Assembly: GCA_018266295.1 (NCBI GenBank)
Contig: JAFEAQ010000004.1
Coordinates: 1-64,000, forward strand
DNA length: 64,000 bases
Source of the DNA: Bdellovibrionales bacterium
Lineage (GTDB): Bacteria; Bdellovibrionota; Bdellovibrionia; Bdellovibrionales; Bdellovibrionaceae
Direction of reading: 5' to 3'
The notes under the pieces were generated by a model, which saw only the letters and a program-made list of their open reading frames with translations, was not told where the DNA came from and made no database searches. Positions 52,826 to 61,940 of the stretch are shown here, piece by piece. A program made the position numbers and the translations under genes. Numbering within the stretch: position 1 is the stretch's first letter; the number at the start of each line of letters is the position of its first letter.

Positions 52826-54318
52826 TAGATACCTCTCCAGAAAGTCTGCCATGGCGATTCAACAGTCATAGCGTGAGCGTGGTGAGCATGAGCTACTCCA
52901 CCGCCACGAAGTTGCTGTAGAGCTTTTTCAACGATCTTCTTGTCAGCTTCAGAAAGTTCCGGCTGAGCAATTGGATCTTTAAAGTAAGTTTCAATAAATC
53001 GCGTCGTCATCGTTCCATTTACAAACTCTGTATGACTGAGGATCTCGATCAAGTACGGAATGTTGGTGTGAACACCAAACACAACGGACTCTTTCAAAAC
53101 ACGAATCATTTTTTGGATTGCGCGCGAGCGGTTTTCATCCCAAACAATCACTTTTGCAATCATCGGGTCATAGAACGGAGTGATCTCATCACCTTCCTCA
53201 AAGCCATATTCGTAACGACGGCCCGGACCCTCGGGCCACTCGACTTTACCGAGCTTGCCCGTACTCGGAACACCACCAAGATATGGGTTCTCGGCGTAAA
53301 TACGGCACTCAATCGAGTGACCGTGCGGAACGCGGATTTGTTGCGGATTGAAAACGAACTCCCCTTGGGCCGTCAGGATCTGAGCCTTCACCAAATCCAC
53401 ACCCATCACCATTTCAGTCACTGGATGCTCTACTTGCAAACGCGTGTTCACTTCAAGCAGATAGAACTTGCCGTCTTGAAGAAGGAACTCAACGGTTCCG
53501 GCGCCCTTATATTTCCCAAGCTCCGCAATGGCGCAAGCGGCTTCACCCATTTGACGACGAAGGTCGTCCGTGAGGGATGGCGACGTTGCTTCTTCAATAA
53601 TTTTTTGGTGACGGCGCTGAACAGAGCACTCGCGGTCGAAGTAGTGCATGACTTTACCAGTTGAGTCGCCAAAGATTTGGAATTCGATGTGCTTAGCGCG
53701 GTCCAAATATTTTTCAATGAAAACTTTCGCAGAGCCAAACGCTGACAAAGCTTCGCGCTGAGCGGATTCGATCTGTTCGCGGGCTTCTTGCATATTCGTG
53801 ATGAGCTTCATACCGCGGCCGCCGCCGCCGGCCGCTGCTTTCACGATCACAGGGAAGCCGATATTTTCTGCCTCTGCCATCAAACGAGAGATCTCTTGTT
53901 GCTCGCCTTCGTAACCCGGCACCAATGGAAGACCCGCTTTTTTCGCGAGCTCCTTACAGTGAACTTTATCGCCAAGCGCGCGAATCGCTTTTGCTGATGG
54001 ACCGATGAACACGATGCCCGCTTTATCACAAGCCTCGGCGAAATCGGCATTCTCAGATAAGAAACCAAAGCCCGGATGAACAGCCTCGGCCCCACCCGCA
54101 AGAGCACCTTCGATGTTGGCAGGAATGTTCAAATAACTTTTGGCAGTCTCCGCCGGACCGATGCAAACAGTCTTTGTCGCCATACGGAAAGCGCGCGTGC
54201 CGATGTCTGCTTCGGAATGCAAGAGAACTGTTTCGATTCCCATCTCTTCACAGGCTTTGATAATACGAACAGCCACTTCACCACGATTGGCGATGGCAAT
54301 GCGTTTAAACTTCTTCAT
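52825..54318 (-). CDS. liuD: Biotin carboxylase subunit (methylcrotonyl-CoA carboxylase alpha, short form)
   Basis: The 497-residue protein has the biotin carboxylase ATP-grasp domain: IANRGEVAVRI, the glycine-rich AAAGGGGRGMKL, and VNTRLQVEHPVTE. It lacks the C-terminal biotinyl domain of standard alpha subunits (650-700 residues), which is encoded by the next gene. A short His-rich tail (HAHHAHAM) follows residue 475. It carboxylates biotin with bicarbonate and ATP. With the beta subunit at 55102 it should carboxylate 3-methylcrotonyl-CoA. Confidence 0.88.
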   Translation of the reverse strand: MKKFKRIAIANRGEVAVRIIKACEEMGIETVLLHSEADIGTRAFRMATKTVCIGPAETAKSYLNIPANIEGALAGGAEAVHPGFGFLSENADFAEACDKAGIVFIGPSAKAIRALGDKVHCKELAKKAGLPLVPGYEGEQQEISRLMAEAENIGFPVIVKAAAGGGGRGMKLITNMQEAREQIESAQREALSAFGSAKVFIEKYLDRAKHIEFQIFGDSTGKVMHYFDRECSVQRRHQKIIEEATSPSLTDDLRRQMGEAACAIAELGKYKGAGTVEFLLQDGKFYLLEVNTRLQVEHPVTEMVMGVDLVKAQILTAQGEFVFNPQQIRVPHGHSIECRIYAENPYLGGVPSTGKLGKVEWPEGPGRRYEYGFEEGDEITPFYDPMIAKVIVWDENRSRAIQKMIRVLKESVVFGVHTNIPYLIEILSHTEFVNGTMTTRFIETYFKDPIAQPELSEADKKIVEKALQQLRGGGVAHAHHAHAMTVESPWQTFWRGI

Positions 54319-55098
54319 TTAACTATTTCTCCAACTAGGACTGCGTTTTTCGAGGAAACTCTTCAGACCTTCCTGCCCCTCAGCACTCACACGACGTTCA
54401 GCGATCAGCTGGCTCGTGCGTTTGCGTTGGTCGTCCCAAGAAAGGTTTGGAATATCATTCAATAATTTTTTAGTCTCGCGAACCGCTTCAGGTCCGCATT
54501 CTTTATAGGCCTTTAGCGCGTGCTCTAAGCGAGCTGCGAATTCCGTGCTTGAAGCCACTTCATTCACAAGGCCGGCATCTGCTGCTTGCTGAGAATTAAA
54601 CACGGCACCCGACATCATGAAGTGACGAACTTTGCCTGCCACCGCTTTACGATTGATGAAAGAGCTGATCACCGCAGGTGCGATACCAAGCTTCACTTCG
54701 CTAAAGCAGAATTGAGTTTGTGGATCAGCAATCACATAATCACAACACGCCACTAAACCCAAAGCACCGCCGAAAGCCGCCCCTTGAACAAGACCGATCA
54801 CCGGCAAACTGCATTTCGCGATCGCTTCAAACATCGCGAACAGCTTCAAAGAATCTTCTTTGTTTTGATCCAAAGTGTAGTTCACCATCTCGCGCATCCA
54901 GTTAAGATCCGCGCCAGCACAAAACACTTTACCTTCACCTTGCAAAACCACCGCACGAAGATCCGCGCGAGTGCTCAAGCTGGTGAAGGCTTTTGTGATA
55001 TCCGCGATCATACTTGGATCAAACGCATTACGGATATCAGGACGATTCAATTTTACGTAGGCTACTTGAGCCGTTTCTTTGACTTCAACAAAAGACAT
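54319..55098 (-). CDS. liuC: Enoyl-CoA hydratase/isomerase, probable methylglutaconyl-CoA hydratase
   Basis: The 259-residue crotonase-fold protein has the CoA- and oxyanion-hole motif GKVFCAGADLNWM (about 54-66) and GLVQGAAFGGALGLVACCDY (about 101-120). The catalytic Glu of crotonase is in FSEVKLGIAPAV. Its place between the carboxylase subunits and HMG-CoA lyase makes hydration of 3-methylglutaconyl-CoA to HMG-CoA the best assignment. The stop abuts the next gene's start. Confidence 0.9.
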   Translation of the reverse strand: MSFVEVKETAQVAYVKLNRPDIRNAFDPSMIADITKAFTSLSTRADLRAVVLQGEGKVFCAGADLNWMREMVNYTLDQNKEDSLKLFAMFEAIAKCSLPVIGLVQGAAFGGALGLVACCDYVIADPQTQFCFSEVKLGIAPAVISSFINRKAVAGKVRHFMMSGAVFNSQQAADAGLVNEVASSTEFAARLEHALKAYKECGPEAVRETKKLLNDIPNLSWDDQRKRTSQLIAERRVSAEGQEGLKSFLEKRSPSWRNS

Positions 55099-55101
55099 GC
55101 A

Positions 55102-56709
55102 TTACATCCTGAAGACGCCCTGAACTTGCGGGCCCCATTCTTTGTTCAAGCTCGCAGCAATACCGAGAGCCAAAACGCGGCGAGTATCCGCAGGATCGAT
55201 AATGCCATCATCCCAAATACGGGCTGAAGAATAATAAGCAGAGCTTTCGTGATCGTATTTTTCCAAAGTCGGACGTTTGAACTCAGCTTGCTGCTCTGGC
55301 GTCATTGTCTGACCCTTGGCCGCGATTTGATCCATCTTCACTGTGAGCAAAACATTCGAAGCCTGCTCACCGCCCATGACGCTAATACGAGCATTCGGCC
55401 ACATCCATAACTGGCGAGGCTGGAACGCGCGACCGCACATTCCGTAGTTACCGGCGCCATAAGAGCCACCGATCACAACCGTGAATTTCGGAACACGTGC
55501 ATTTGAAACGGCCATAACCATTTTCGCGCCGTGCTTCGCAATCCCTTCGTTTTCGTATTTCTGACCGACCATGAAGCCGGTGATGTTTTGCAAGAAGATC
55601 AAAGGCACTTCGCGCTGTTCGCACAACTCAATAAAATGAGCCGCCTTCAAAGAACTTTCGCTGAACAGTACGCCATTGTTGGCGATGATTCCCACTGGCA
55701 TCCCCCAAATGTGAGCAAAGCCAGTCACCAAAGTTTTTCCGTACAGAGGTTTAAACTCGTGGAACTTAGAACCATCCACGATACGCGCGATCACTTCACG
55801 CACGTCAAAAGGAATGCGTGAATCTTTTGGAATCACGCCATAGATTTCTTTGGCGTCATACAAAGGCTCAACCACTGGCAACGTTTTCATCGTCACCTTA
55901 CGGCGATGATTCAAGTGCGCCACGATCGAACGAGTGATTTCAATGGCATGCTGATCGTCCTCAGCAAAATGATCTGTGACGCCGCTGACTTCACAGTGAA
56001 CTTTCGCGCCACCCAAAGCCTGAGCATCCACTACTTCACCGGTAGCCGCCTTCACGAGTGGCGGGCCACCCAAGAAGATCGTGCCGTTGTCTTTGACGAT
56101 GACGTTCTCATCGCTCATCGCTGGAACGTAAGCGCCCCCCGCTGTGCAAGAACCCATGACCACAGAGATCTGCGGAATGTTCTGCGCACTCATGCGAGCT
56201 TGGTTATAAAAAATTCTGCCGAAATGATCGCGGTCTGGAAACACTTCTGCCTGAAGTGGCAAGAACGCGCCACCAGAATCAACGAGATAAATACAAGGCA
56301 AACCGTTTTCCATCGCAATCTCTTGCGCACGAAGATGCTTCTTTACTGTCATTGGGAAGTAAGTTCCACCCTTTACAGTCGCATCGTTAGCCACGATCAC
56401 ACACTCAGTGCCGTGAATCACACCAATCCCCGTGATCACACCCGCAGCCGGAGCCGAATTGTCGTACATCTCCCACGCCGCCAGAGTCGAGAACTCAAGA
56501 AACGCTGACGCTGGATCCAGCAATGCTTCGATACGCTCACGCGCTGTCAGCTTGCCACGGGATTTGTGTTTTTTCATTGCCTCTTCGCCACCGCCCAACT
56601 TCACTTGGTCGATGCGAGAGCGCCATTGGCCCACATGGCCCATCATAGCTTCGGTATTAGCCTTAAAATCGGCGGAGTTACTATCAACAAGGCTCTCAAT
56701 TACTTCCAC
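55102..56709 (-). CDS. liuB: Methylcrotonyl-CoA carboxylase beta subunit (carboxyltransferase)
   Basis: The 535-residue protein is full length for a carboxyltransferase beta subunit, with the crotonase-like [19 protein letters not shown], the oxyanion-type [30 protein letters not shown] and [20 protein letters not shown], highly typical of MCC beta and of propionyl/geranyl-CoA carboxylases. It transfers CO2 from biotin to 3-methylcrotonyl-CoA. It is first in the catabolic block after the thioesterase-like gene. The isovaleryl-CoA dehydrogenase gene usually found beside it is absent here. Confidence 0.92.
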   Translation of the reverse strand: MEVIESLVDSNSADFKANTEAMMGHVGQWRSRIDQVKLGGGEEAMKKHKSRGKLTARERIEALLDPASAFLEFSTLAAWEMYDNSAPAAGVITGIGVIHGTECVIVANDATVKGGTYFPMTVKKHLRAQEIAMENGLPCIYLVDSGGAFLPLQAEVFPDRDHFGRIFYNQARMSAQNIPQISVVMGSCTAGGAYVPAMSDENVIVKDNGTIFLGGPPLVKAATGEVVDAQALGGAKVHCEVSGVTDHFAEDDQHAIEITRSIVAHLNHRRKVTMKTLPVVEPLYDAKEIYGVIPKDSRIPFDVREVIARIVDGSKFHEFKPLYGKTLVTGFAHIWGMPVGIIANNGVLFSESSLKAAHFIELCEQREVPLIFLQNITGFMVGQKYENEGIAKHGAKMVMAVSNARVPKFTVVIGGSYGAGNYGMCGRAFQPRQLWMWPNARISVMGGEQASNVLLTVKMDQIAAKGQTMTPEQQAEFKRPTLEKYDHESSAYYSSARIWDDGIIDPADTRRVLALGIAASLNKEWGPQVQGVFRM

Positions 56710-56718
56710 GAAAACTCC

Positions 56719-57282
56719 TTAGGGTGCATTCAATCCGGGAATATGTTTCAACTGCAAAGTCATTGTGGCTTCAGCCACAGATTTTTCTTTTTCATCAAAG
56801 AAGTGCAAAGTTACTTCTGTCTCTGCTCTTTGGTGAGCGCGGATTTGCGCAAGCACGGTCTCACACTGAATCTCAGGCAGCTCCATGCGAACACGCACAT
56901 CGCCAGTGTAATCCTGCACAACATGAAACTGAGTGCGGGACATGTGCACATGGAATTCACCAAGCGGCGCATGGCGAAGCCACAGCAAGCGCGCCGCTTC
57001 GAGCGCTCCGGTCAACAAAGCCCCTTCATGAATCCGGCCTTCATCGTCTTGATTGCGTTTACGAGCTGGAACAACCAGCTCGACATGGCGGTCAGACAAG
57101 CGCGTAATACGGAAACCCATCCCGGCAGAGAACGGACGCAAGAAATCCAGCGCATAGCTCAAAGCCGTTCGTGTAGATTTCGGCGCAACACCTTCGACAA
57201 GTGCCGCCAAATCCGTCGGCCGTAAACTGAGCCCGCGGTCTTTGAGATTTTTCTCAAGATTTTTACGGAGTGTTGAAAGCAT
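56719..57282 (-). CDS. Hotdog-fold thioesterase-like protein (DUF4442 type)
   Basis: The start is taken at ATG 57282 with GGGGGA upstream; a GTG at 57300 is possible. The 187-residue product has a hotdog-type central segment GRIHEGALLTGALEAARLLW (about 82-101) and the strands FHVHMSRTQFHV and VRVRMELPEI. Such proteins act as acyl-CoA thioesterases or acyl-CoA binders. It lies ten bases upstream of liuB in the same direction, so it may hydrolyse a leucine-pathway CoA ester or be a co-transcribed housekeeping gene. Confidence 0.72.
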   Translation of the reverse strand: MLSTLRKNLEKNLKDRGLSLRPTDLAALVEGVAPKSTRTALSYALDFLRPFSAGMGFRITRLSDRHVELVVPARKRNQDDEGRIHEGALLTGALEAARLLWLRHAPLGEFHVHMSRTQFHVVQDYTGDVRVRMELPEIQCETVLAQIRAHQRAETEVTLHFFDEKEKSVAEATMTLQLKHIPGLNAP

Positions 57283-57369
57283 GAGTTCCCCCTTTCGCAC
57301 GCTATCTTTGTTGAAAAATACGGGATATCATGCTCCTATGTGGTTGTCTAAGAGAGGAACTGGGGATCT

Positions 57370-57837
57370 ATGAAAAAAATTGTGAGTTTGGTTATTTTCA
57401 CGGCCGCGTTGTTTTGGACTTGGAACGTTATTCACAGCTCGGCAGCTATCGGCTTCGAGACGCACTCCGGCATTCAGGAGAAGCTGGCTGTTTTGATTAA
57501 GCAAACAGTCATGACTAAAAAGCCAACGGCGAAAAACTTTAAAATCACCCGCCTCTGGACAGAATCTTTGAGCGAAAACAAAGTTCGCGCGGTATTTGCT
57601 TATTCTTTCAGCGACTCTATGGAAGCTGATAAAACTGAACAAACAGTTGAAGGTGAAGCGGTTCTTTTCCGTGAACCTGAAGACGAATCTGGTCAAGACA
57701 AGTGGACGTTGCAAAGCGTTCGCACCACCAACGATATCGTCACGTTCAGCGAAGGTTTGACTGTCACACCTGACGCTGGCCCAGAATCTTCTGAAGCCGC
57801 TCCAACTCCAACTCCTGCTGCTGAGCCTGCACACTAA
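57370..57837 (+). CDS. Secreted or membrane-anchored protein, unknown function
   Basis: The 155-residue product has a hydrophobic N-terminus (4-22), which could be a signal peptide or anchor. A soluble domain of about 100 residues with a VKLIKQTVMTKKPTAKNF-like basic region follows, then an acidic, Pro/Thr/Ala-rich tail (about 135-155). The order suggests a periplasmic domain with a flexible end. The next gene starts five bases after the stop, so they form an operon. No family was recognised. Confidence 0.68.
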   Translation: MKKIVSLVIFTAALFWTWNVIHSSAAIGFETHSGIQEKLAVLIKQTVMTKKPTAKNFKITRLWTESLSENKVRAVFAYSFSDSMEADKTEQTVEGEAVLFREPEDESGQDKWTLQSVRTTNDIVTFSEGLTVTPDAGPESSEAAPTPTPAAEPAH

Positions 57838-57842
57838 TCCGT

Positions 57843-58898
57843 ATGTCAGAAGTTGCGGAGCTTCCCAATCGTTTCATTCAAATCGACGAAGAGGGCTATG
57901 TCCTCTTAGGGGAACTCCGAACTCAAGACCCTGAAGTCGGCGGCGAAGTCTTTATGGAAATGGCTTTTGCTGACAACGGGGCTTTCATCAGCCGCTGTGG
58001 CGGCGTTCCTGTGACTGTTGAAGCCTTCGATGAGCCCTATGTGGCTGCGCAAGTTTCTTACGAAGGCGGCAAATGGGTGCTTTTACTTCCGTATCATGTC
58101 GATTTTGAATTCAAATTAGAATCTCTCAGCCTCGATGAGTGGGATCGCTTCCATGGCAAAGCCAGCAATGGCATTCCGTTCGTGATGTCCCGCAAAGCTC
58201 AAGCAACATTCTTCGGATTGCTTGAGGACTACGATGACGACTCCATCACTTTCGGCGGTGAAACCTATGACATTCCGTCTTACTTCCCGTCTGACAGAGA
58301 TGTGAACAAGTCAGATTATTGGACCAACATTTACCATGAAGAAAAAAATCCTGGCTGGAATTTGGGTGAGCCCGCAGAGGCCCTCAAAGACATGTTGCCA
58401 CGATTGAAGCTGCCAAAGTCTCGCGTGTTGGTTTTAGGCTGTGGCGAGGGACATGATGCGGCCCTCTTCGCGCAAGCGGGTCATGTCGTCACGGGCGTGG
58501 ACTTCTCAGAGGAAGCTGTTACCCGCGCAAGGAAAAATTACGGCGACATTCCAGGTTTGAAATTCGTCCAAGCAGACGCTTTCAAACTCGATCCGAGCTT
58601 TCAAAAATCTTTTGATATCGTCTTCGAACACACTTGCTACTGCGCGATTGATCCAAGTCGTCGCCAAGAACTTGTGAAGGTTTGGAAAAGCGTGCTCCAC
58701 GACCAGGGTCAGCTCATGGGTGTCTTCTTCACGATGTATAAAAAGCAAGGTCCACCGTATGGTGGTTCCGAATGGGAACTGCGCCAACGTCTGAAAGATT
58801 CCTTCCAGTTCGTATTCTGGGGCCGCTGGCAGAAGTCGCTCCCAAAAAGACAAGGCAAAGAGCTCTTTGTCTATGCTCAAAAGAAGTCGCTGAAATAG
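57843..58898 (+). CDS. TPMT-like methyltransferase with extra N-terminal domain
   Basis: The 351-residue protein has two parts. Residues 1-150 form a beta-rich domain (VLLGELRT, FMEMAFADNGAFISRCGGV) that I do not recognise. Residues 155-350 form a SAM-dependent methyltransferase: YWTNIYHEEKNPGWNLGEP, motif I VLVLGCGEGHD (about 198-208), GVDFS, and HTCYCAIDP, as in thiopurine S-methyltransferase-like enzymes that methylate thiols, selenium or halide ions. The N-terminal domain might bind the substrate or a partner. Confidence 0.82.
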   Translation: MSEVAELPNRFIQIDEEGYVLLGELRTQDPEVGGEVFMEMAFADNGAFISRCGGVPVTVEAFDEPYVAAQVSYEGGKWVLLLPYHVDFEFKLESLSLDEWDRFHGKASNGIPFVMSRKAQATFFGLLEDYDDDSITFGGETYDIPSYFPSDRDVNKSDYWTNIYHEEKNPGWNLGEPAEALKDMLPRLKLPKSRVLVLGCGEGHDAALFAQAGHVVTGVDFSEEAVTRARKNYGDIPGLKFVQADAFKLDPSFQKSFDIVFEHTCYCAIDPSRRQELVKVWKSVLHDQGQLMGVFFTMYKKQGPPYGGSEWELRQRLKDSFQFVFWGRWQKSLPKRQGKELFVYAQKKSLK

Positions 58899-58988
58899 TG
58901 TTATACAGTACGCGTATAATATGATTATTCATATGCATTTTAAATTCTTCATCAACTCCTTTATGTTGAAGACATGAGGAGAGCTCAA

Positions 58989-59513
58989 ATGAAATCACTA
59001 ATCTCTGTTGTCGTATTTGTTTCGACAGTTCTCGGCGGAAATGTTTACGCCGATGCCAAGGGCCCTGGCGCCGATGCTTTCTACAATTTGATTGAAAATT
59101 ACCGTCAAGCTTGCGCTAACGGCTGCACAGATCCTTTCAAAAATGAAGACGCTTTCAATGTAGAAAAGCCGGGGCAATCCCGCCTTGCAACCGATGTTGA
59201 AACAACATTGAAATACGTTGCTACCTCTCAAGCGCAAGTATGGGCCGATACAATTCTTGAAGGTGACTACTACGCTGAAGGCAATACTCGTTTGGATAGT
59301 GTTGTTGCGATCTACAAGAACAATGAATTCATCGGTTACAAAATCACTTACTCAGAGCGCGCATGGTTCACAGGCGAATGTGATTTCGATGGTGATGATG
59401 AGTCCGCGTTGACAAGTTGCCAAGAAGGCCGCATTCACGAATCCACTTTTGTTTCGCCTGATTTCAAAACATTCTTCCGTGATGAAGACGCTCTTGCGGA
59501 CTTCTCAGGCTAG
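58989..59513 (+). CDS. Small secreted protein, acidic, unknown function
   Basis: The start is ATG 58989, eight bases after AGGAG; a frame from 58974 would add five residues. The 174-residue product has a signal peptide (1-22, ending NVYADA). The mature part is acidic, has four cysteines (CANGC, ECDFD, SCQEG), and contains DFDGDDESAL, which resembles a calcium-binding loop. A good terminator follows. An exported role is inferred, but no family was found. Confidence 0.72.
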   Translation: MKSLISVVVFVSTVLGGNVYADAKGPGADAFYNLIENYRQACANGCTDPFKNEDAFNVEKPGQSRLATDVETTLKYVATSQAQVWADTILEGDYYAEGNTRLDSVVAIYKNNEFIGYKITYSERAWFTGECDFDGDDESALTSCQEGRIHESTFVSPDFKTFFRDEDALADFSG

Positions 59514-59545
59514 TTAAAAAAGCCTTTAAAAATATGTAAATTCTG

Positions 59546-59583
59546 CAAAGGGCTCGCGTTTTTTGGCGGGCCCTTTGTTTTTT
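59546..59583 (+). terminator. Terminator of the 58989 gene
   Basis: A 12-bp GC-rich stem (59546-59557 and 59566-59577, one mismatch) with a T-rich loop is followed by six T. Confidence 0.92.
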
Positions 59584-59635
59584 CACCAAGTCTGGTGCAT
59601 TTTCCTGCTGTTTTTAAACCTTAGGAGAATTTTCT

Positions 59636-60865
59636 ATGACTAAAATGCTTTCCTCCGTCGTTTTCGGTGCGCTCCTTTTCGGTGCAACCCTTTCTCAAGC
59701 AGCTGTATGGCAAGAGACTCAAACTTGGACTCCAGAATGGGAACAAAAATATTCTCAATGGGTTCAAAATGAGTTCAATGAAGATATCTACATGGCTGGT
59801 AACTACAAAGGCATCCCAACAGATTGTTCTGATGCTGTTTACTTGGGCCGTATCATTTTCTCTTACGAGAACAAACTTCCGTTCGTTATCAAAGACTCTA
59901 CGGGTGGCTCTAGCCGTGTATCAAACCAGATGTCTCGCTTCGACAGCACGGGTGATTCTCTTCAGCGCGTTCGCAAGTTCATGAACTACGTTGCAGACGT
60001 GACTAGCACAAAGACTTTGCCAGACGATACTTACCCAGTAGCTATCAACCGTACTTACATCCGCCCAGGCACCGTGTGGAGCCGTCCACGTATCACGAAG
60101 GACAACATCTGGCGCAGAATCATCGGCGGCAATGTGAAAGAAGATCCAGGCCACGCTGAAGTTGTTAAAGAAGTTACTGAGACTGGCGTTGTGAACTTGA
60201 TCGGCTCTACAGTTCCTAAAGACGTTCGTATGCTCAACACGACTTCAAGCCTCGTATTCATGCCAATCGAGACAAGCACTGGTTTCCGTAACTGGAAACA
60301 ACCTGCTTACTACTCTCAAGCTGTCGAAAGCCTTCCAGGTTATTCACTTGAACAGTTCAACGATCTTGGCAAAGGCACTGTGGGCCGTCGTAATTTGAAA
60401 GACTGGACATCAGACGTTAAAGATCGTTTGGCTTTGCGTGAAGAATCTAAAGACGAAGAAGTCACTCGCCAAGTTTCTAACGTATGCAACCTTGTGAACG
60501 CTCGCGTTGATATCATCAAAAAATCTGAGGCTCGTCGCGTGGCTCTCGGCGGTCAGTGCATGGATGCCGGTGACTACGATTCTTACTCTACACCTTCTCG
60601 TGACAAGCGTATTAAGACGACTTTGAAACAGATCATCGACACCGCTGGTGGCAACGGTCTGACTTCTGCTCAACGCGCGAAGAAATTGAAGCCCGCTTTG
60701 GACACTTGCCCAGATATCGAAATCACTCCGGGCCAGAAGATCTCTTTGTATGACTTCTCTATTGCTATGTTGAAGGGCGACGTTTCTTCAAATCCAAACG
60801 ACAGCTTTGCAGCTCGTTGGGGTTTAGAAGCATCTACAAACAACAAATGCCCAAAATATGAGTAA
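59636..60865 (+). CDS. Secreted NlpC/P60-like protein
   Basis: The 409-residue product has a signal peptide (1-22, ending TLSQAA). The segment TDCSDAVYLGRIIF (about 62-75) resembles the Cys-containing start of NlpC/P60 domains. About 110 residues later DPGHAEVVKEVTETGVV supplies a matching His and strand. A papain-like cysteine peptidase or amidase acting on cell-wall peptides is therefore possible. The C-terminal half (about 250-409) is helical with four Cys. Codon use looks biased to strong expression. The next gene overlaps its 3' end by eight bases. Confidence 0.55.
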   Translation: MTKMLSSVVFGALLFGATLSQAAVWQETQTWTPEWEQKYSQWVQNEFNEDIYMAGNYKGIPTDCSDAVYLGRIIFSYENKLPFVIKDSTGGSSRVSNQMSRFDSTGDSLQRVRKFMNYVADVTSTKTLPDDTYPVAINRTYIRPGTVWSRPRITKDNIWRRIIGGNVKEDPGHAEVVKEVTETGVVNLIGSTVPKDVRMLNTTSSLVFMPIETSTGFRNWKQPAYYSQAVESLPGYSLEQFNDLGKGTVGRRNLKDWTSDVKDRLALREESKDEEVTRQVSNVCNLVNARVDIIKKSEARRVALGGQCMDAGDYDSYSTPSRDKRIKTTLKQIIDTAGGNGLTSAQRAKKLKPALDTCPDIEITPGQKISLYDFSIAMLKGDVSSNPNDSFAARWGLEASTNNKCPKYE

Positions 60866-61586
60866 CAGACGAAATCTTTTCGTTGTTGTTTTAGGGGGAG
60901 CTGCCTTGATATGGGCGGCTCTTCACTTTTTTGGAGCTACGAAACCAGCTTCAGAAACTGAAACCCCGGTCGCAGCGGAAACTTTGCCGGCGGCAGGTGT
61001 TTCTCCGACTCCGGCTTTCAATGCGGCGGCACCAACTCCGCAGCCAACACCAAGCCCCGCAGGACCGCTTCCGCTTTTGGGTCCGCAATTACGTAAAATC
61101 GGCGACTGCCTGCAAATCCATAACAGTCTTGATGATAAGGCTGAGCTGAGTTTCCGCGCTCTGCAGGATTCTCTGCGTGGTGAACTGGGCGACCTCATTG
61201 CCAACGACATTGATTGGAAGAACGTGCATTTCACTTTGCCTAACGGTGAAAAACGCCGCTTACGCATTGAGATCGAAGGCACTGGCGAAGAAGGCTCTGC
61301 GCGCGTGCTCAAATTCTACGGCGTTGACAAAGAGGATTTGCCAATACCCATTCCGCTGACAGAGGCACAAAGCAAAAACCCTACGGACGAGTACATTGCT
61401 AGTATTGAAAACCAAGGCAAAGTGACTTTACGCGAAGAGGCTCGCCGCGGTGTTTTTAGCAAAGGTGCTGACTTATTTTATACAGAACGCAACGGTTCGC
61501 TTTCCGATTTGGAAATTTCTTACGAAGGTAAGAGCGTGAAGTGCCAGGATCTTCAAAGCAGTCACGGAAACTGCAACTGTTTTTGA
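60858..61586 (+). CDS. Membrane-anchored protein with Pro-rich linker
   Basis: The 242-residue protein has one N-terminal membrane helix (about 6-27), then a Pro/Ala/Thr-rich flexible linker (about 30-73), and a soluble domain (about 80-242) with three Cys near the C-terminus (KCQDL, NCNCF). The domain sits in the periplasm, reached by the linker. The start overlaps the stop of the NlpC/P60-like gene by eight bases, so the two proteins are probably made and act together. Confidence 0.68.
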   Translation: MSNRRNLFVVVLGGAALIWAALHFFGATKPASETETPVAAETLPAAGVSPTPAFNAAAPTPQPTPSPAGPLPLLGPQLRKIGDCLQIHNSLDDKAELSFRALQDSLRGELGDLIANDIDWKNVHFTLPNGEKRRLRIEIEGTGEEGSARVLKFYGVDKEDLPIPIPLTEAQSKNPTDEYIASIENQGKVTLREEARRGVFSKGADLFYTERNGSLSDLEISYEGKSVKCQDLQSSHGNCNCF

Positions 61587-61668
61587 AATTTCAGTCATTT
61601 GCCCTTTTACATAAAAACCGCCAGAGCCCTTGATATATGATCTTCCTAATATTTAAGGAGGGTTCTAT

Positions 61669-61842
61669 ATGTTACGCGCAGCTATTGCATTTTTCATCTT
61701 GGCGATTGTCGCATTCATCCTGGGCGCAGCAGGTATTGCCGGTGTGTCTATGGAGATCGGTAAGCTTCTTTTGACCGTCTTCCTCGTTCTCGCCGTCATT
61801 AGCTTCATTATCGACCTCGTCAGCCGCCGCGGAAGTCGTTGA
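61669..61842 (+). CDS. Small membrane protein, DUF1328 (YtjA) family
   Basis: This 57-residue gene is short but clear: AAGGAGGG lies ten bases before ATG 61669, and the product has two membrane helices (about 4-26 and 31-50) with a Gly-rich AGIAGVSMEIGK turn and a basic tail, SRRGSR. These features match the DUF1328/YtjA family of stress-linked small inner-membrane proteins. It is a single gene between two transcription units. Confidence 0.85.
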   Translation: MLRAAIAFFILAIVAFILGAAGIAGVSMEIGKLLLTVFLVLAVISFIIDLVSRRGSR

Positions 61843-61902
61843 CGTCCGCAGACTTTGACAAAGTAAAAGTCTAGATCGACAAATGCATTTACTAACTCGA
61901 CT

Positions 61903-61936
61903 CCCCTCTTGTAACTTAACAAAGTAACAAGAGGGG
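61903..61936 (+). promoter_or_regulatory. Hairpin hiding the ribosome-binding site of the 61941 gene
   Basis: A 10-bp perfect stem (61903-61912 and 61927-61936) is extended, after one A-A mismatch, by four more pairs (61914-61917 and 61922-61925). The right arm contains the Shine-Dalgarno GAGGGG, four bases before ATG 61941. No T-run follows, so a terminator role is unlikely. Confidence 0.65.
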
Positions 61937-61940
61937 AAAA

